64,000 nucleotides of DNA, taken from Mycobacterium sp. Root135. Its GTDB lineage: Bacteria; Actinomycetota; Actinomycetes; Mycobacteriales; Mycobacteriaceae. The position numbers and the translations under genes are program-made. The notes beneath the pieces were generated by a model. It searched no databases. It saw only the letters and a program-made list of their open reading frames with translations, and was not told the DNA's origin. Shown here in pieces: positions 1-10,948 of this stretch (its first letter is position 1; each line of letters opens with the position of its first letter). Where the stretch lies: NCBI RefSeq assembly GCF_001426545.1, contig NZ_LMEZ01000001.1, forward strand, positions 1,238,911-1,302,910. Direction: 5' to 3'.

Positions 1-1
1 C

Positions 2-436
2 GCGTGCACCCGGGTGGGGGCGTCGGCGCTGATCTACGTCTCGGCCATGATTCCCCGGCCGGGCGAGCGGCCCGCCGACTGGTGGGGCGCCACCAATTGC
101 GTTGCCGCCCAACGAGCGGCGGCCCTGGCCGGCGGGTACGACCTCGACGACGAGAACGAGCTGTACTACAACGGCGTCGACCCCGCGGTCGTCGCCGAGG
201 AAGTGCCACGCGGCCAGTCGGATACGCCGACGGTCGCACCGTGGCCGGCGTCGGAGCTTCCCCGGATCGCGACACGGTTCGTGCTGTTCGCCGACGACAG
301 GTTCTTCCCTGCGGACTTCATGGCCGGCGTCGTCGCCGACCGGTTGGGCGTCGAACCCGAGCGCACCCCCGGCGGGCACATGGCGATGCTGTCGCATCCG
401 GTCGAATTGACCGACCGCCTCCTGGCCCCGACATGA
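2..436 (+). CDS. Alpha/beta hydrolase, C-terminal part (5' end outside window)
   Basis: This reading frame is open from the first bases of the window and ends at TGA 434-436, so only the C-terminal part (about 144 residues) is present. The motif GGHMAMLSHP near the end fits the loop carrying the catalytic His of the alpha/beta hydrolase fold. The preceding segment (VLFADDRFFPADF) fits the strand and acidic residue before it. The nucleophile elbow would lie mostly upstream of the window. Substrate is unknown. The gene converges on ilvC, with a strong hairpin between them. Confident as an alpha/beta hydrolase, not on function. Confidence 0.8.
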   Translation, partial: ACTRVGASALIYVSAMIPRPGERPADWWGATNCVAAQRAAALAGGYDLDDENELYYNGVDPAVVAEEVPRGQSDTPTVAPWPASELPRIATRFVLFADDRFFPADFMAGVVADRLGVEPERTPGGHMAMLSHPVELTDRLLAPT

Positions 437-437
437 C

Positions 438-481
438 TTCGGCGCGCTCAACCGCGCTGGATCGCGGTTGAGCGCGCCGAA
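438..481. terminator. Bidirectional terminator-like hairpin between the hydrolase and ilvC
   Basis: A perfect 19-bp inverted repeat lies at 438-456 and 463-481, with a 6-nt loop (CTGGAT). It starts two bases after the hydrolase stop and ends 11 bases before the ilvC stop codon. The GC-rich stem is flanked by short T/A ends on each strand rather than a long U-tract, as is usual in actinobacteria. It could terminate both converging transcripts. Confidence 0.8.
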
Positions 482-492
482 ATCGTGTGGTG

Positions 493-2064
<1,572 letters not shown>

Positions 2065-2065
<1 letters not shown>

Positions 2066-3924
2066 TAGGCGTGTCCCTCGTTGCCCTGATCGTCGAACAA
2101 CGGCCGGATTCCCCTGGCCGCTTCGATCTGATCGTTGCTCATGCCCGCGGCCACCATCGGCCACACCTGGGCGTCGGCGCCGACGATGAAGTCGATCACC
2201 ACCGGACGGTCGTTGATCGCCCGCGCCTGGTTGATGACGTCCTCGACGTCTTCGGCTCGCTCACAACGCAATCCGACGCAACCCAACGCCTCGGCCAACT
2301 TGACGAAGTCGGGGATGCGATGGCTGTGCGTGGACAGGTTGGTCTGGCTGTAGCGCTGTTCGTAGAACAGCGTCTGCCATTGCCGCACCATGCCGAGGTT
2401 GCCGTTGTTGATCAACGCCACCTTGATCGGTGCGCCCTCGACGGCACAGGTCGCCAGCTCCTGGTTCGTCATCTGGAAGCAACCGTCACCGTCGATGGCC
2501 CACACCTCGGCCTCGGGCCGGGCGAACTTCGCACCCATGGCGGCGGGCACGGCGTACCCCATCGTGCCGAGACCACCGGAGTTGAGCCACGTCTTGGGAT
2601 TCTCGTACTTGATGAACTGAGCGGCCCACATCTGGTGCTGCCCAACGCCCGCCACGTACACCGCGTCCGGCCCGGCGATCCGGCCGAGGGATTCGATGAC
2701 GAACTCGGGGCTTAGGCTGCCGTCGCTCTGCGGTCCGTAGCTCAACGGGAACGTCGACCGGACGCCGTTGAGGTAGGTCCACCAGTCGTCCAGGTCCAAC
2801 GTGTCCGCAGAGGTGCCGTCGCGCCGCAGCGCGTCGAGCAGATCGGAGATCACGTTCTTCACGTCACCCACGATCGGCACGTCGGCATTGCGGTTCTTGC
2901 CGATCTCCGCCGGGTCGATGTCAGCGTGGATCACCTTCGCGTCGGGGGCGAACGAGTCCAGTTTGCCGGTCACGCGGTCGTCGAAGCGCGTGCCAAGGGC
3001 GATCAGCAGGTCGCTCTTCTGCAGGGCGCCGACGGCCGCCACGGTGCCGTGCATGCCCGGCATGCCGAGGTTCTGCGGGTGGCTGTCGGGGAACGCGCCG
3101 CGCGCCATCAGCGTGGTGACCACCGGGATGCCGGTCAGGTTGGCGAGCTCCAGCAGTTCGGCGGAGGCCTCCCCGCGGATCACGCCGCCGCCGACGTACA
3201 GCACCGGCTTGCTGGCCGCCGCGATCAGCTTGGCGGCCTCGCGCACCTGCCTGCTGTGCGGCCGGGTGTTCGGCTTGTAGCCGGGCAGGTCGATCTTCGG
3301 CGGCCAGCTGAACGTGCACTGCGCCTGCAGCACGTCCTTGGGGATGTCCACCAGGACGGCGCCGGGACGGCCCGACCGTGCGATGTGGAACGCCTCGGCC
3401 ATCTGCTGGGCGATCTCGTCGCCGTTGCGAACCAGGAAGTTGTGCTTGGTGATCGGCATCGTGATGCCCGAGATGTCGGCTTCCTGGAAGGCGTCGGTGC
3501 CGATGAGTGCGCGGCCGACCTGACCGGTGATCGCGACGACGGGAATGGAGTCCATCTGCGCGTCGGCCAGCGGGGTGACGAGGTTGGTCGCACCGGGACC
3601 CGAGGTGGCCATCATCACGCCGACCTTGCCGGTGGCGTGGGCGTATCCGCTGGCCGCGTGTCCGGCGCCCTGCTCGTGACGGACCAGCACGTGCCGGAGC
3701 TTCACCGAGTCGAACAGCGGATCGTAGACCGGCAGAACCGCGCCGCCGGGGATGCCGAAGATGACGTCGACGTCGAGTTCTTCGAGCGAGCGGATGACGG
3801 CCTGAGCGCCCGTCATCTGTTCCGGGGCAACCTTTCTGGGCTGCGGTGCGGGCGGGTTTGCAACTGCCGGCGTGCCGTTGGCTCGGGTGCCCGGTTCCGG
3901 TGGTCGCGTGGTCGGTGCGCTCAC
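2065..3924 (-). CDS. ilvB: Acetolactate synthase large (catalytic) subunit
   Basis: Catalytic subunit of acetohydroxyacid synthase, a thiamine-diphosphate and FAD enzyme that makes acetolactate or acetohydroxybutyrate. The protein has 619 residues with a variable Pro/Ala-rich N-terminus of about 35. The catalytic Glu of RHEQGAGH is at position 84. The ThDP/Mg motif begins with GDG at 479-481 and reaches NNGN at 507-510. It is the first structural gene of the operon. It lies 144 nt downstream of the leader peptide stop and 69 nt after the attenuator, so expression is probably set by branched-chain amino acid supply. Confidence 0.97.
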
Positions 3925-3993
3925 GATGTCCTCTACGTCCTCATTGGGGTGGTGCGGGTCTGGGGTGCGGTTCTAATCATGTTCTCGGGCAAC

Positions 3994-4028
3994 AAAAAAC
4001 CCCCGTCAGCGGATGCTGCACGAGGGTT
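3994..4028 (-). terminator. Intrinsic attenuator upstream of ilvB
   Basis: On the minus strand the left arm AACCCTCGT (4028-4020), a bulged G, and CAGC pair with GCTG and ACGGGGGTT. The loop is ATCC, and six T residues end at 3994. This is a classical Rho-independent terminator. It sits between the leader peptide stop (4069) and ilvB (3924). An upstream ACGAG could pair with CTCGT of the left arm and act as antiterminator. Confidence 0.85.
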
Positions 4029-4068
4029 GCGCGTCGGCTCGTAGGCTCTGACTGGTTACTCAGTCGGG

Positions 4069-4119
4069 TTACGCTCCAACGCGCGAACCAAGTACTACGA
4101 GAATCGAGACGGTCTTCAT
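4069..4119 (-). CDS. ilvB leader peptide (attenuation uORF)
   Basis: A 16-codon frame, MKTVSILVVLGSRVGA, ends at TAA 4071-4069. It has a Val-Ser-Ile-Leu-Val-Val-Leu core and resembles the branched-chain leader peptides described upstream of ilvB in Corynebacterium and Streptomyces. Ribosome stalling at scarce Ile, Leu or Val codons would favour the antiterminator fold and transcription into ilvB. A TACCGT hexamer 7 nt upstream suggests the peptide is translated from a leaderless transcript. An in-frame ATG at 4140 could add seven residues but lies upstream of the inferred transcription start. Confidence 0.85.
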   Translation of the reverse strand: MKTVSILVVLGSRVGA

Positions 4120-4126
4120 ACCCGCG

Positions 4127-4156
4127 ACGGTAGCCTCCATACTGCTCAAAGGTCAA
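4127..4156 (-). promoter_or_regulatory. ilvB leader promoter
   Basis: A -35-like TTGACC (4156-4151), an 18-nt spacer and a -10-like TACCGT (4132-4127) lie on the minus strand. They place the transcription start at or next to the leader ATG at 4119. The match to housekeeping sigma consensus is good. The start site is inferred, not measured. Confidence 0.7.
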
Positions 4157-4231
4157 ATTCCGTCGTCTCCGCCCGTGGGCGAGGAACGGGGCGACGGTCA
4201 CCGGTCCGCAGATGACTGGGAAGATGACCAC

Positions 4232-4630
4232 GTGAGCCCTTCCTCCGCTTCCGCGTCCCCGGCCCCGGTCGTCATCAGGATTTCGCCGATGGCCCACTTC
4301 GCGGTCGGCTTCCTGACGCTGGGAGTCATGGCCATGGTGCTCGCCAATCCCACGTGGTTTGCCGTGCTGTTGGTTCTACCGATCGCGGCGTCGTTCGCGG
4401 TCGCCCGGTACCGCACCACCGCGGACCGCGACACCGTCACCGCCCGCTCGCTGGTCAGCAGCAAGACGGTTCAATGGGAGGACGTCGACGGCTTGCGCTT
4501 CGACCGCAGCGCATGGGCGTCGGCGCATCTCAAGGACGGCTCCGACGTCAGACTGCCAGCGGTCACGTTCGCGACGCTGCCGCAGTTGACGGCCGCCACC
4601 GACGGCCGGGTGCCCAACCCGTACGAGTAG
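4232..4630 (+). CDS. cfp6: CFP-6-like membrane protein with PH-type domain
   Basis: A 132-residue protein similar to low-molecular-weight antigen CFP-6 (Rv3004). Two hydrophobic segments (FAVGFLTLGVMAMVLA and FAVLLVLPIAASFAVA) are followed by a small bacterial PH-like domain ending DGRVPNPYE, which is strongly conserved in the family. The GTG at 4232 is preceded by GGGAAG. An in-frame start at 4175 would add a poorly supported 19 residues, and the M. tuberculosis protein is annotated from the internal MAHFAVGF. It is divergent from ilvB and ends 3 nt from doxX, tail to tail. Confidence 0.85.
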   Translation: MSPSSASASPAPVVIRISPMAHFAVGFLTLGVMAMVLANPTWFAVLLVLPIAASFAVARYRTTADRDTVTARSLVSSKTVQWEDVDGLRFDRSAWASAHLKDGSDVRLPAVTFATLPQLTAATDGRVPNPYE

Positions 4631-4633
4631 GTC

Positions 4634-5467
4634 TCAGGCGAGCGGATTGGCGCCGTTGAGCAGCACCCACACGCCGATGCCGACGCCGATGCCGAGCACC
4701 AGGGCCACGCCCGATCCCACGAACGGGCGCCGCGACCAGCCACGACCTGCGTCGAAGCCGTACTTGCCCGGTCCCGTCAGCACCAGGGCGGCGGCGAGCA
4801 CCAGCAGCATGACGAGGTACTCGTGCCCGTCGGGCAGGAAGAACGTGAAGTAGCCGCGATCCGGTTGCGCCGCGACGGCGGCCAGCAGGGCGTTGATCAG
4901 GTAGGCGACCGCTCCGGCGGCGGCCACCGGGGTGAACAGTCCGAGTACCAAGAGCACGCCGGCGCCGATCTGGCCGGCGACGCCGACGTAGGTCAGGATG
5001 TTGGCGTGCTGGTAGCCCATGTCCACCAGTGACTGCTGAAAACCGTTGAGGCCCTGGCCACCCCACAACCCGAACGCCTTCTGCAGACCGTGTGCGATCA
5101 GCAGGGCGCCGAGGCCGACGCGGAGCACCATCAAGCCGAGGTCCTGGGTACCCCGGCGGCCCGCCTGCTCCGACGTGCCGAAGCCCGTGTCCGGTTCGAT
5201 CTCGGTCGGCTCGGCCGGCTGCGCCGGGTGCCTGTTCGCGGGTTGGACATACGGCAGCGGCTCGGGGTCGTTGAGCAGTCCGTAGCCGGAATGCTCGGGG
5301 TTGGGCGTGTTCGAGTCGTACCGCGGGATGGCGGTGGTCTCGAAGTCGCCCGCATAGGTCGATGAGGGGAGGTCGTCCTCCGGGTCGACCAGGCGCGCCG
5401 ACGCAGGACGCGCGGCGGAGTCTTCAGGTCTCTGCCACGCGCGCGGATCGTGAGAAGTACTGGTCAC
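4634..5467 (-). CDS. doxX: DoxX-family membrane protein
   Basis: A 277-residue protein with a long polar, probably disordered N-terminus (about 105 residues) before a four-helix DoxX domain (GLMVLRVGLGALLIAHGLQK onward). The position matches Rv3005c. The M. tuberculosis protein is reported to form a membrane oxidoreductase complex with SodA and SseA that protects against radical and thiol stress. The extra hydrophobic helix at the end (VALVLGIGVGIGVWVLL) makes about five membrane spans. The GTG at 5467 has a TACGCT hexamer 7 nt upstream. It is divergent from lppZ, with 137 bp between the two starts. Confidence 0.9.
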   Translation of the reverse strand: MTSTSHDPRAWQRPEDSAARPASARLVDPEDDLPSSTYAGDFETTAIPRYDSNTPNPEHSGYGLLNDPEPLPYVQPANRHPAQPAEPTEIEPDTGFGTSEQAGRRGTQDLGLMVLRVGLGALLIAHGLQKAFGLWGGQGLNGFQQSLVDMGYQHANILTYVGVAGQIGAGVLLVLGLFTPVAAAGAVAYLINALLAAVAAQPDRGYFTFFLPDGHEYLVMLLVLAAALVLTGPGKYGFDAGRGWSRRPFVGSGVALVLGIGVGIGVWVLLNGANPLA

Positions 5468-5474
5468 GTTTCCC

Positions 5475-5480
5475 AGCGTA
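5475..5480 (-). promoter_or_regulatory. -10 hexamer for doxX, leaderless arrangement
   Basis: TACGCT on the minus strand ends 7 nt before the doxX GTG at 5467. A TANNNT box at this distance is typical of mycobacterial leaderless genes. Confidence 0.55.
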
Positions 5481-5591
5481 AGTGCTAGTTACCTGCGAAT
5501 CGTGGATTGGCGCGGCGCATTTGCACCGATCTTGCCCAAGCCGTGACCACGCGACCGACCACCGACGTGGCGCGCACTGCCTGGCGATCCG

Positions 5592-5597
5592 TAATCT
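5592..5597 (+). promoter_or_regulatory. -10 hexamer for lppZ, leaderless arrangement
   Basis: TAATCT is followed by 7 nt and the lppZ ATG at 5605. There is no convincing Shine-Dalgarno sequence, which supports a leaderless transcript. Confidence 0.55.
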
Positions 5598-5604
5598 GGC
5601 GGGC

Positions 5605-6726
5605 ATGAGTGTGCAGCGGCCGACGCGACGTGTGCTGGTGCTGCTGTGTGCGGCGTTGCTGGTCGGGTCGGGCTGCGCCCGGTTCGACGACAACCAGTCC
5701 CAACCGTTCACCACCCAGCCCGAGATGGGTCCTCCCCCTAGCGAGGAGCCACCCCCACCGCCGCCGCTACCCGCGCAGCCCTTCCCCAAGGTCTGCGACG
5801 CGAAGGGCGTGATGCAGGGCTGCCTGGAGAGCACCAGCGGTCTGATCATGGGCCCGGACAGCAAGTCGGCACTGGTGGCAGAGCGGACGACCGGCGCGGT
5901 CAAGGAGATCGCCACCAACGCAGAACCCAAGGTCAAGCTGGTGATTCCCGTCGACCCGTCCGGTGACGGCGGGCTGATGGACATCGTGCTCTCCCCCACG
6001 TACTCGCAGGACAAGCTGATGTACGCCTACGTCAGCACGCCGTCGGACAACCGCATCGTGCGCATCGCCGACGGCGACGTCCCCAAGCCGATTCTGACCG
6101 GCATCCCGAAGGGCGCCACCAACAACATGGGCGCGCTGATGTTCACCAGCCCCACGACGCTGGAACTGCTCACCGGCGACGCCGGGGACCCCGCCCAGGC
6201 ATCGGATCCAAGTTCGCTGGCCGGCAAGCTGATCCGCATCGAACAGCCGACGACCGTGGACCAGGCTCCCCCGACGACCGCGCTCAGCGGAATCGGCGGC
6301 GCCGGCGGGCTCTGCATCGACCGGGCGGACGGTTCCCAATACGTCACCGATCGGACACCGACCGGTGACCGGCTGCAGCGCATCACCAAGGACTCCGTCG
6401 TGTCCACGGTGTGGACGTGGCCGGACAAGCCGGGGATCGCCGGGTGCGCCGTCACCGACGGCAGCGTCCTGGTCAACATGGTCAACACCAAGCAGACCGT
6501 CGCCATCCGCATGGCACCCGACACCGGCGCCGTCACCGGCGACCCGGAGGTGGTCCGTCAGGACACGCACGGGCACGCGTGGGCCCTGAAGCTCTCACCG
6601 GACGGCAACGTCTGGGGTGGCACGATCAACCGGACCTCCGGTGACGCCGACAAGGTCGACGACGTCGTGTTCCCGCTCTTCCCGCAGGGTGGCGGATTCC
6701 CCCGCACCAACGCGGAGAACACCTGA
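5605..6726 (+). CDS. lppZ: Lipoprotein LppZ, sugar/sorbosone-dehydrogenase-type beta-propeller
   Basis: A 373-residue exported lipoprotein. It has an Arg-containing n-region (RPTRR), a hydrophobic core and a lipobox ending VGSGC at about residue 25, followed by a Pro-rich linker. The rest resembles the glucose/sorbosone dehydrogenase beta-propeller fold (repeats such as GLMDIVLSPTY, YAYVSTPSDNRIVRI, GGAGGLCIDRADGSQYVTD, HAWALKLSPDGNVWGG). Enzymatic activity is unproven for the mycobacterial family. A start at 5605 puts the lipobox at a normal signal-peptide distance; the frame extends upstream but lacks signal-like sequence. Confidence 0.92.
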   Translation: MSVQRPTRRVLVLLCAALLVGSGCARFDDNQSQPFTTQPEMGPPPSEEPPPPPPLPAQPFPKVCDAKGVMQGCLESTSGLIMGPDSKSALVAERTTGAVKEIATNAEPKVKLVIPVDPSGDGGLMDIVLSPTYSQDKLMYAYVSTPSDNRIVRIADGDVPKPILTGIPKGATNNMGALMFTSPTTLELLTGDAGDPAQASDPSSLAGKLIRIEQPTTVDQAPPTTALSGIGGAGGLCIDRADGSQYVTDRTPTGDRLQRITKDSVVSTVWTWPDKPGIAGCAVTDGSVLVNMVNTKQTVAIRMAPDTGAVTGDPEVVRQDTHGHAWALKLSPDGNVWGGTINRTSGDADKVDDVVFPLFPQGGGFPRTNAENT

Positions 6727-6741
6727 GCCGCCGGGTCGGCC

Positions 6742-6763
6742 CCGGCCCCGGCACTGGGGCCGG
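6742..6763. terminator. Hairpin between lppZ and gatB
   Basis: A perfect 8-bp GC stem (6742-6749 with 6756-6763) and a 6-nt loop lie in the 45-bp gap between two convergent genes. There is no U-tract. It is plausibly a shared terminator. Confidence 0.6.
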
Positions 6764-6771
6764 CGCGTCCG

Positions 6772-8283
6772 TCAGCCTTGCTGGCCGCAGGCGGCCAGCA
6801 CCAGTTCCCTGACCCGCGCCGCGTCGGCCTGACCCTTGGTGGCCTTCATGACGGCGCCGACCACGGCGCCGGCAGCCTGCACCTTGCCGCCGCGAATCTT
6901 GTCCGCGATGTCGGGGTGCGCCTCGAGAGCTTGATCGATGGCGGCTTGGATCACCGAGTCGTCGCGCACGACGGCCAATCCGCGGTCGGTCATCACCTGC
7001 TCGGGTTCACCCTCGCCGGCGAGCACGCCCTCGATCACCTGACGCGCCAACTTGTTCGACAGCTTGCCCTCGTCGATCAGCTTCACCACCGCGGCGACCT
7101 GCTTGGGCGTGATGGCCAATTCGGCTGCCGTCACCCCTGCTTCGTTGGCCTTCTCGACCAGGAAGTTGCCCCAGAGCGCCCTTGCGGCCTCACTCGAGGC
7201 GCCCTCGGCGACCGTCGCGGTGACCAAATCGATGACGCCGTTGTTCACCAGGTCGCGCATCACCTCGTCGGAGATGCCCCAGTCCTGCTGAATCCTGTTG
7301 CGTTGCAGCCACGGCAGCTCGGGGATGGTGGCCCGCAGCCGTTCGACGAGTTCGGGGCTCGGCGCGACCGGCTCGAGGTCGGGCTCGGGGAAGTACCGGT
7401 AGTCCTCCGCGGTCTCCTTGCGGCGTCCGGCGCTGGTGTACCCGTCCTCGTGGAAGTGCCTGGTCTCCTGGATGATCTCGCCGCCTGCGTCGAGAATGGC
7501 TGCCTGCCTGCGCATTTCGTAGCGGACGGCCACCTCGACGCTCTTGAGCGAGTTGACGTTCTTCGTCTCGGTGCGGGTACCGAATTCGGGGGCGCCGGTG
7601 AGCTTGAGGGACAGGTTCGCGTCGCAGCGCATCGAACCCTGATCCATCCGGACGTCGGATACGTCCAAGCCGCGCAACAGATCTCGCAGCGCCGTCACAT
7701 ACGAGCGGGCGATCTCGGGGGCTCGCTCACCCGCACCCTCGATGGGCCTGGTGACGATCTCGACAAGGGGAACACCGGCCCGGTTGAAGTCGAGCAGCGA
7801 CGTGGTGGCGCCCGCGATGCGGCCCGTGGCACTGCCGAGGTGCGTCAGCTTGCCCGTGTCCTCCTCCATGTGCGCGCGCTCGATCTCCACCCGCCACGTG
7901 GTGCCGTCGTCGAGGGGAACGTCCAGGTAGCCGTCGACGGCGATGGGCTCGTCGTACTGGCTGATCTGGTAGTTCTTCGGCTGGTCCGGGTAGAAGTAGT
8001 TCTTGCGCGCGAAGCGGCCCCACGGGGCGATGGAACAGTTCAGCGCGAGGCCGATGCGGATCGCGGACTCCACGGCGGCGACGTTGACCACCGGCAGCGC
8101 GCCTGGCAGTCCGAGGCACGTCGGGCAGACGTTGGTGTTCGGTTCGGCGCCGAAGTTGTTCGCACACCCGCAGAACATCTTGGTCGCCGTCGACAGTTCG
8201 ACGTGGACCTCCATGCCCATCACGGGGTCGTAGCGCGAGATGACCTCGTCGTAGTCGATGAGTTCGGCGGTGGCGACAGTCAT
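6772..8283 (-). CDS. gatB: Asp-tRNA(Asn)/Glu-tRNA(Gln) amidotransferase subunit B
   Basis: Kinase and tRNA-binding subunit of GatCAB. It phosphorylates the mischarged Glu or Asp on the tRNA before amidation. The 503 residues include MGMEVHVEL at 22-30 and a zinc site of C38, C40, C53 and C56 ([12 protein letters not shown]), with the YqeY-like tail domain at the C-terminus. In this genome gatB is separated from gatC-gatA by pfkA. It has its own TAGGAT hexamer 6 nt before the ATG, so it may be transcribed independently as well as with the operon. Confidence 0.96.
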   Translation of the reverse strand: MTVATAELIDYDEVISRYDPVMGMEVHVELSTATKMFCGCANNFGAEPNTNVCPTCLGLPGALPVVNVAAVESAIRIGLALNCSIAPWGRFARKNYFYPDQPKNYQISQYDEPIAVDGYLDVPLDDGTTWRVEIERAHMEEDTGKLTHLGSATGRIAGATTSLLDFNRAGVPLVEIVTRPIEGAGERAPEIARSYVTALRDLLRGLDVSDVRMDQGSMRCDANLSLKLTGAPEFGTRTETKNVNSLKSVEVAVRYEMRRQAAILDAGGEIIQETRHFHEDGYTSAGRRKETAEDYRYFPEPDLEPVAPSPELVERLRATIPELPWLQRNRIQQDWGISDEVMRDLVNNGVIDLVTATVAEGASSEAARALWGNFLVEKANEAGVTAAELAITPKQVAAVVKLIDEGKLSNKLARQVIEGVLAGEGEPEQVMTDRGLAVVRDDSVIQAAIDQALEAHPDIADKIRGGKVQAAGAVVGAVMKATKGQADAARVRELVLAACGQQG

Positions 8284-8289
8284 GATTCG

Positions 8290-8295
8290 ATCCTA
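8290..8295 (-). promoter_or_regulatory. -10 hexamer for gatB, leaderless arrangement
   Basis: TAGGAT on the minus strand lies 6 nt upstream of the gatB ATG (8283), just after the 8316-8376 palindrome. Together they look like a terminator followed by a new promoter. Confidence 0.5.
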
Positions 8296-8315
8296 GTTAG
8301 TTGGTCGGCTCTCCT

Positions 8316-8376
8316 CGCGAGCAGACACAAGAGGCCCTGAAAATGGCTCATCGAGGGCCATTTATGTCTGCTCGCG
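8316..8376. repeat. Compound palindrome between pfkA and gatB
   Basis: A perfect 12-bp inverted repeat (CGCGAGCAGACA at 8316-8327, its complement at 8365-8376) extends to 16 bp with one G-T pair. Inside it are two alternative short stems: GGCCCT with AGGGCC, and AAATGGC with GCCATTT. It fills most of the 105-bp gap. It may end pfkA transcription or be a dispersed palindromic repeat unit; the GCGAGCAGAC motif recalls intergenic sequences common in mycobacteria. Confidence 0.7.
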
Positions 8377-8388
8377 GGGAAGGCGAGG

Positions 8389-9420
8389 TCAGCCGAAGAA
8401 CTCGGCGGCGTCGTCGTACCGGCCCTGCGGCACCAGCTTCAACTGCTTGACGGCCTCGGCCAGCGGGACCCGGCCGATCTCCTGACCACGCAGCGACACC
8501 ATCATCCCGTACTCACCGGAGTGCGCTGCGTCGGCGGCGTTGACGCCGAACCGGGTGGCAAGCACCCGGTCGTAGGCGGTCGGGGTACCGCCGCGCTGGA
8601 CGTGGCCCAGCACGGTCGTCCGTACTTCCTTCTTGATCCGCTTCTCGATCTCGACGCCCAACTGGTGCGCCACGCCGGTGAACTTCACGTGGCCGAACTC
8701 GTCGATTCCGCCGTCACGAATTTGCATCGTGCCCTCGGCTGGCTTCGCCCCCTCGGCGACCACGCAAATGAAGTGCGAATCACCGCGGACGAAGCGTTGC
8801 TTGATGAGCCGGCAGACCTCTTCGACGTCGAAGGGCTGCTCAGGGATGAGGGTCATGTGCGCGCCGGAGGCCAACCCGGCGTTCAGCGCGATCCACCCCG
8901 CGTGGCGGCCCATCACCTCGACGAGCATCACCCGCTGGTGGGATTCCGCCGTGCTGTGCAGCCGGTCGATCGCGTCGGTAGCCACTTGGAGCGCCGTGTC
9001 GTGACCGAAGGTCACGTCGGTGCAGTCGATGTCGTTGTCGATGGTCTTCGGGACGCCGACGACGGGCACGTTCTCCTCCGACAGCCAGTGCGCCGCCGTG
9101 AGCGTGCCCTCGCCGCCGATCGGGATCAACACGTCGATCCCGTTGTCTTCCATCGTCTGCTTGATCTGGTCCAGGCCGGCGAGCAATTTGTCGGGGTTGA
9201 CCCGTGCGGTTCCGAGGATGGTGCCGCCCTTGGTGAGCAGACGGTCGTTGCGATCGTCGTTGGCGAGCTGAATGCGGCGATCCTCCATCAGACCCCGCCA
9301 ACCGTCGAGGAACCCGACGACCGACGAGTTGTACCGGACGTCGCACGTCCGCACGACGGCCCTGATGACGGCGTTCAGCCCGGGGCAGTCGCCACCTCCG
9401 GTGAGCACTCCAATCCGCAT
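8389..9420 (-). CDS. pfkA: ATP-type 6-phosphofructokinase
   Basis: Phosphorylates fructose 6-phosphate to fructose 1,6-bisphosphate in glycolysis. The 343 residues contain the N-terminal nucleotide motif GGGDCPGLN (8-16), GGEGT at 102-106 and PKTIDND (124-130) with the catalytic Asp128. Gly105 with Lys125 is the mixed signature seen in actinobacterial ATP-dependent enzymes: PPi-dependent enzymes have Asp at the first position, and E. coli PfkA has Gly at both. Glu104 replaces the usual Asp. It is embedded between gatA and gatB on the same strand, an arrangement also found in M. tuberculosis (pfkA, Rv3010c). Confidence 0.95.
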   Translation of the reverse strand: MRIGVLTGGGDCPGLNAVIRAVVRTCDVRYNSSVVGFLDGWRGLMEDRRIQLANDDRNDRLLTKGGTILGTARVNPDKLLAGLDQIKQTMEDNGIDVLIPIGGEGTLTAAHWLSEENVPVVGVPKTIDNDIDCTDVTFGHDTALQVATDAIDRLHSTAESHQRVMLVEVMGRHAGWIALNAGLASGAHMTLIPEQPFDVEEVCRLIKQRFVRGDSHFICVVAEGAKPAEGTMQIRDGGIDEFGHVKFTGVAHQLGVEIEKRIKKEVRTTVLGHVQRGGTPTAYDRVLATRFGVNAADAAHSGEYGMMVSLRGQEIGRVPLAEAVKQLKLVPQGRYDDAAEFFG

Positions 9421-9463
9421 TAACTCACTGCTCCTCGCGTGCGCATGCCCCTATCTTCCCCCG

Positions 9464-10948
9464 TCAGATCGCCGACGGCAGCGCACCGCGGGCCACCTCG
9501 TAGGCCGCACCGACGCGGTAGAGCCGGTCGTCGGCGAGTGCTGGCGCCATGATCTGCAGGCCGACGGGCAATCCGTCGTCCGCGGCGAGCCCCGACGGGA
9601 CCGACATTCCGCAGTGCCCGGCCAGGTTCAGCGGCAGCGTGCACAGGTCGAAGAGGTACATCGCGAGCGGGTCGTCGACCTTCTCACCGAGACGGAACGC
9701 CGTCGTCGGTGTCGCCGGCGAGACCAGGACGTCGACGCTCTGATAGGCCCGCTCCAGATCCTGGGCGATCAGCGTGCGTACCTTTTGCGCCTGGTTGTAG
9801 TAGGCGTCGTAGTAACCCGCCGACAGGGCGTAGGTGCCAATCATGATGCGGCGCTTGACTTCTGGACCGAAACCGGCGGCCCGGGTCATGGCCATCACCT
9901 CTTCGGCACTGTGTGTGCCGTCGTCGCCGACGCGCAGCCCGTAGCGCATCGCGTCGAAGCGGGCGAGGTTGCTCGAGACCTCCGACGGCAGAATCAGGTA
10001 GTAGGCCGCCATCGAATAGTCGAGGTTCGGGCAGTCGACCTCGCTGACCTCGGCACCCAGTGCGGTGAGCTGCTCGACCGCGGCGTTGAAGGAATCCAAC
10101 ACCGCGGGCTGGTAACCCTCGCCGCTGCGCAGCTGCTTGACGACGCCGACGCGGACACCGGTGAGGTCACCCACCGCACCCGCCCGTGCCGCGGCGACGA
10201 CGTCGGGCACCTTGGCGTCGACCGAGGTCGAGTCGCGGGCGTCGTGGCCGGCGATGACCTGATGCAGAAGCGCGGTGTCGAGGACGGTGCGCGCGCACGG
10301 TCCGCCCTGGTCCAGCGACGAGGCGCAGGCGATGAGCCCGTACCGCGAGACCGTTCCGTACGTCGGCTTGACGCCGACGGTGGCGGTCAGGGCGGCCGGT
10401 TGACGGATGGAGCCGCCGGTGTCGGAGCCGATGGCCAGCGGCGCCTGGAACGCGGCGAGCGCCGCGGCGCTGCCACCGCCGGAGCCGCCGGGCACGCGCT
10501 CGACGTCCCACGGGTTGCGAGTCGGACCGTAGGCGGAGTTCTCGGTCGAGCTGCCCATCGCGAACTCGTCCATGTTGGTCTTGCCGAGGATCGGGATGCC
10601 CGCCGCCCGAAGCCGCGCGGTGACCGTCGCGTCGTACGGCGAACGCCAGCCCTCGAGGATCTTCGAACCGCAGGTGGTGGGCATGTCGACCGTGGTGAAG
10701 ACGTCCTTGAGCGCCAGCGGGACGCCGGCCAGCGGCGACGGCAACGTGTCGCCGGCGGCCACCGCGGCGTCGACCTTGGCCGCCTCTTCCAGGGCGGCAT
10801 CGCCCGCGACGTGCAGGAACGCATGGTATTCGCCGTCGGTGCTGGCGATCTGCTCGAGGTGCGCCGTGACGACCTCGGTCGAGCTGACCTCCTTGGCGGC
10901 GATCTTGGCGCCGAGGGTGGCCGCGTCGAGGCGAATCAAGTCGCTCAC
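9464..10948 (-). CDS. gatA: Asp/Glu-tRNA amidotransferase subunit A (amidase)
   Basis: Glutaminase subunit of GatCAB: it hydrolyses glutamine and channels ammonia to GatB. The 494-residue amidase-signature protein has the catalytic Lys81 (LALKDVF), Ser156 (GGSGGGS) and Ser180 (GSDTGGS). The GTG at 10948 shares one base with the gatC stop (TAGTG), so the two are translationally coupled. The frame continues upstream through gatC, but family starts and the coupling support 10948. Confidence 0.96.
   Translation of the reverse strand: MSDLIRLDAATLGAKIAAKEVSSTEVVTAHLEQIASTDGEYHAFLHVAGDAALEEAAKVDAAVAAGDTLPSPLAGVPLALKDVFTTVDMPTTCGSKILEGWRSPYDATVTARLRAAGIPILGKTNMDEFAMGSSTENSAYGPTRNPWDVERVPGGSGGGSAAALAAFQAPLAIGSDTGGSIRQPAALTATVGVKPTYGTVSRYGLIACASSLDQGGPCARTVLDTALLHQVIAGHDARDSTSVDAKVPDVVAAARAGAVGDLTGVRVGVVKQLRSGEGYQPAVLDSFNAAVEQLTALGAEVSEVDCPNLDYSMAAYYLILPSEVSSNLARFDAMRYGLRVGDDGTHSAEEVMAMTRAAGFGPEVKRRIMIGTYALSAGYYDAYYNQAQKVRTLIAQDLERAYQSVDVLVSPATPTTAFRLGEKVDDPLAMYLFDLCTLPLNLAGHCGMSVPSGLAADDGLPVGLQIMAPALADDRLYRVGAAYEVARGALPSAI

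Noticed and set aside
6778..8340. 520-codon plus-strand frame opposite gatB
   Set aside because: Shadow of gatB. No domain is recognisable and it would run through the intergenic palindrome.
8389..9420. PPi-dependent phosphofructokinase
   Set aside because: Lys125 fits PPi enzymes but Gly105 (in GGEGT) is the ATP-type residue. The combination is the actinobacterial ATP-PFK pattern.
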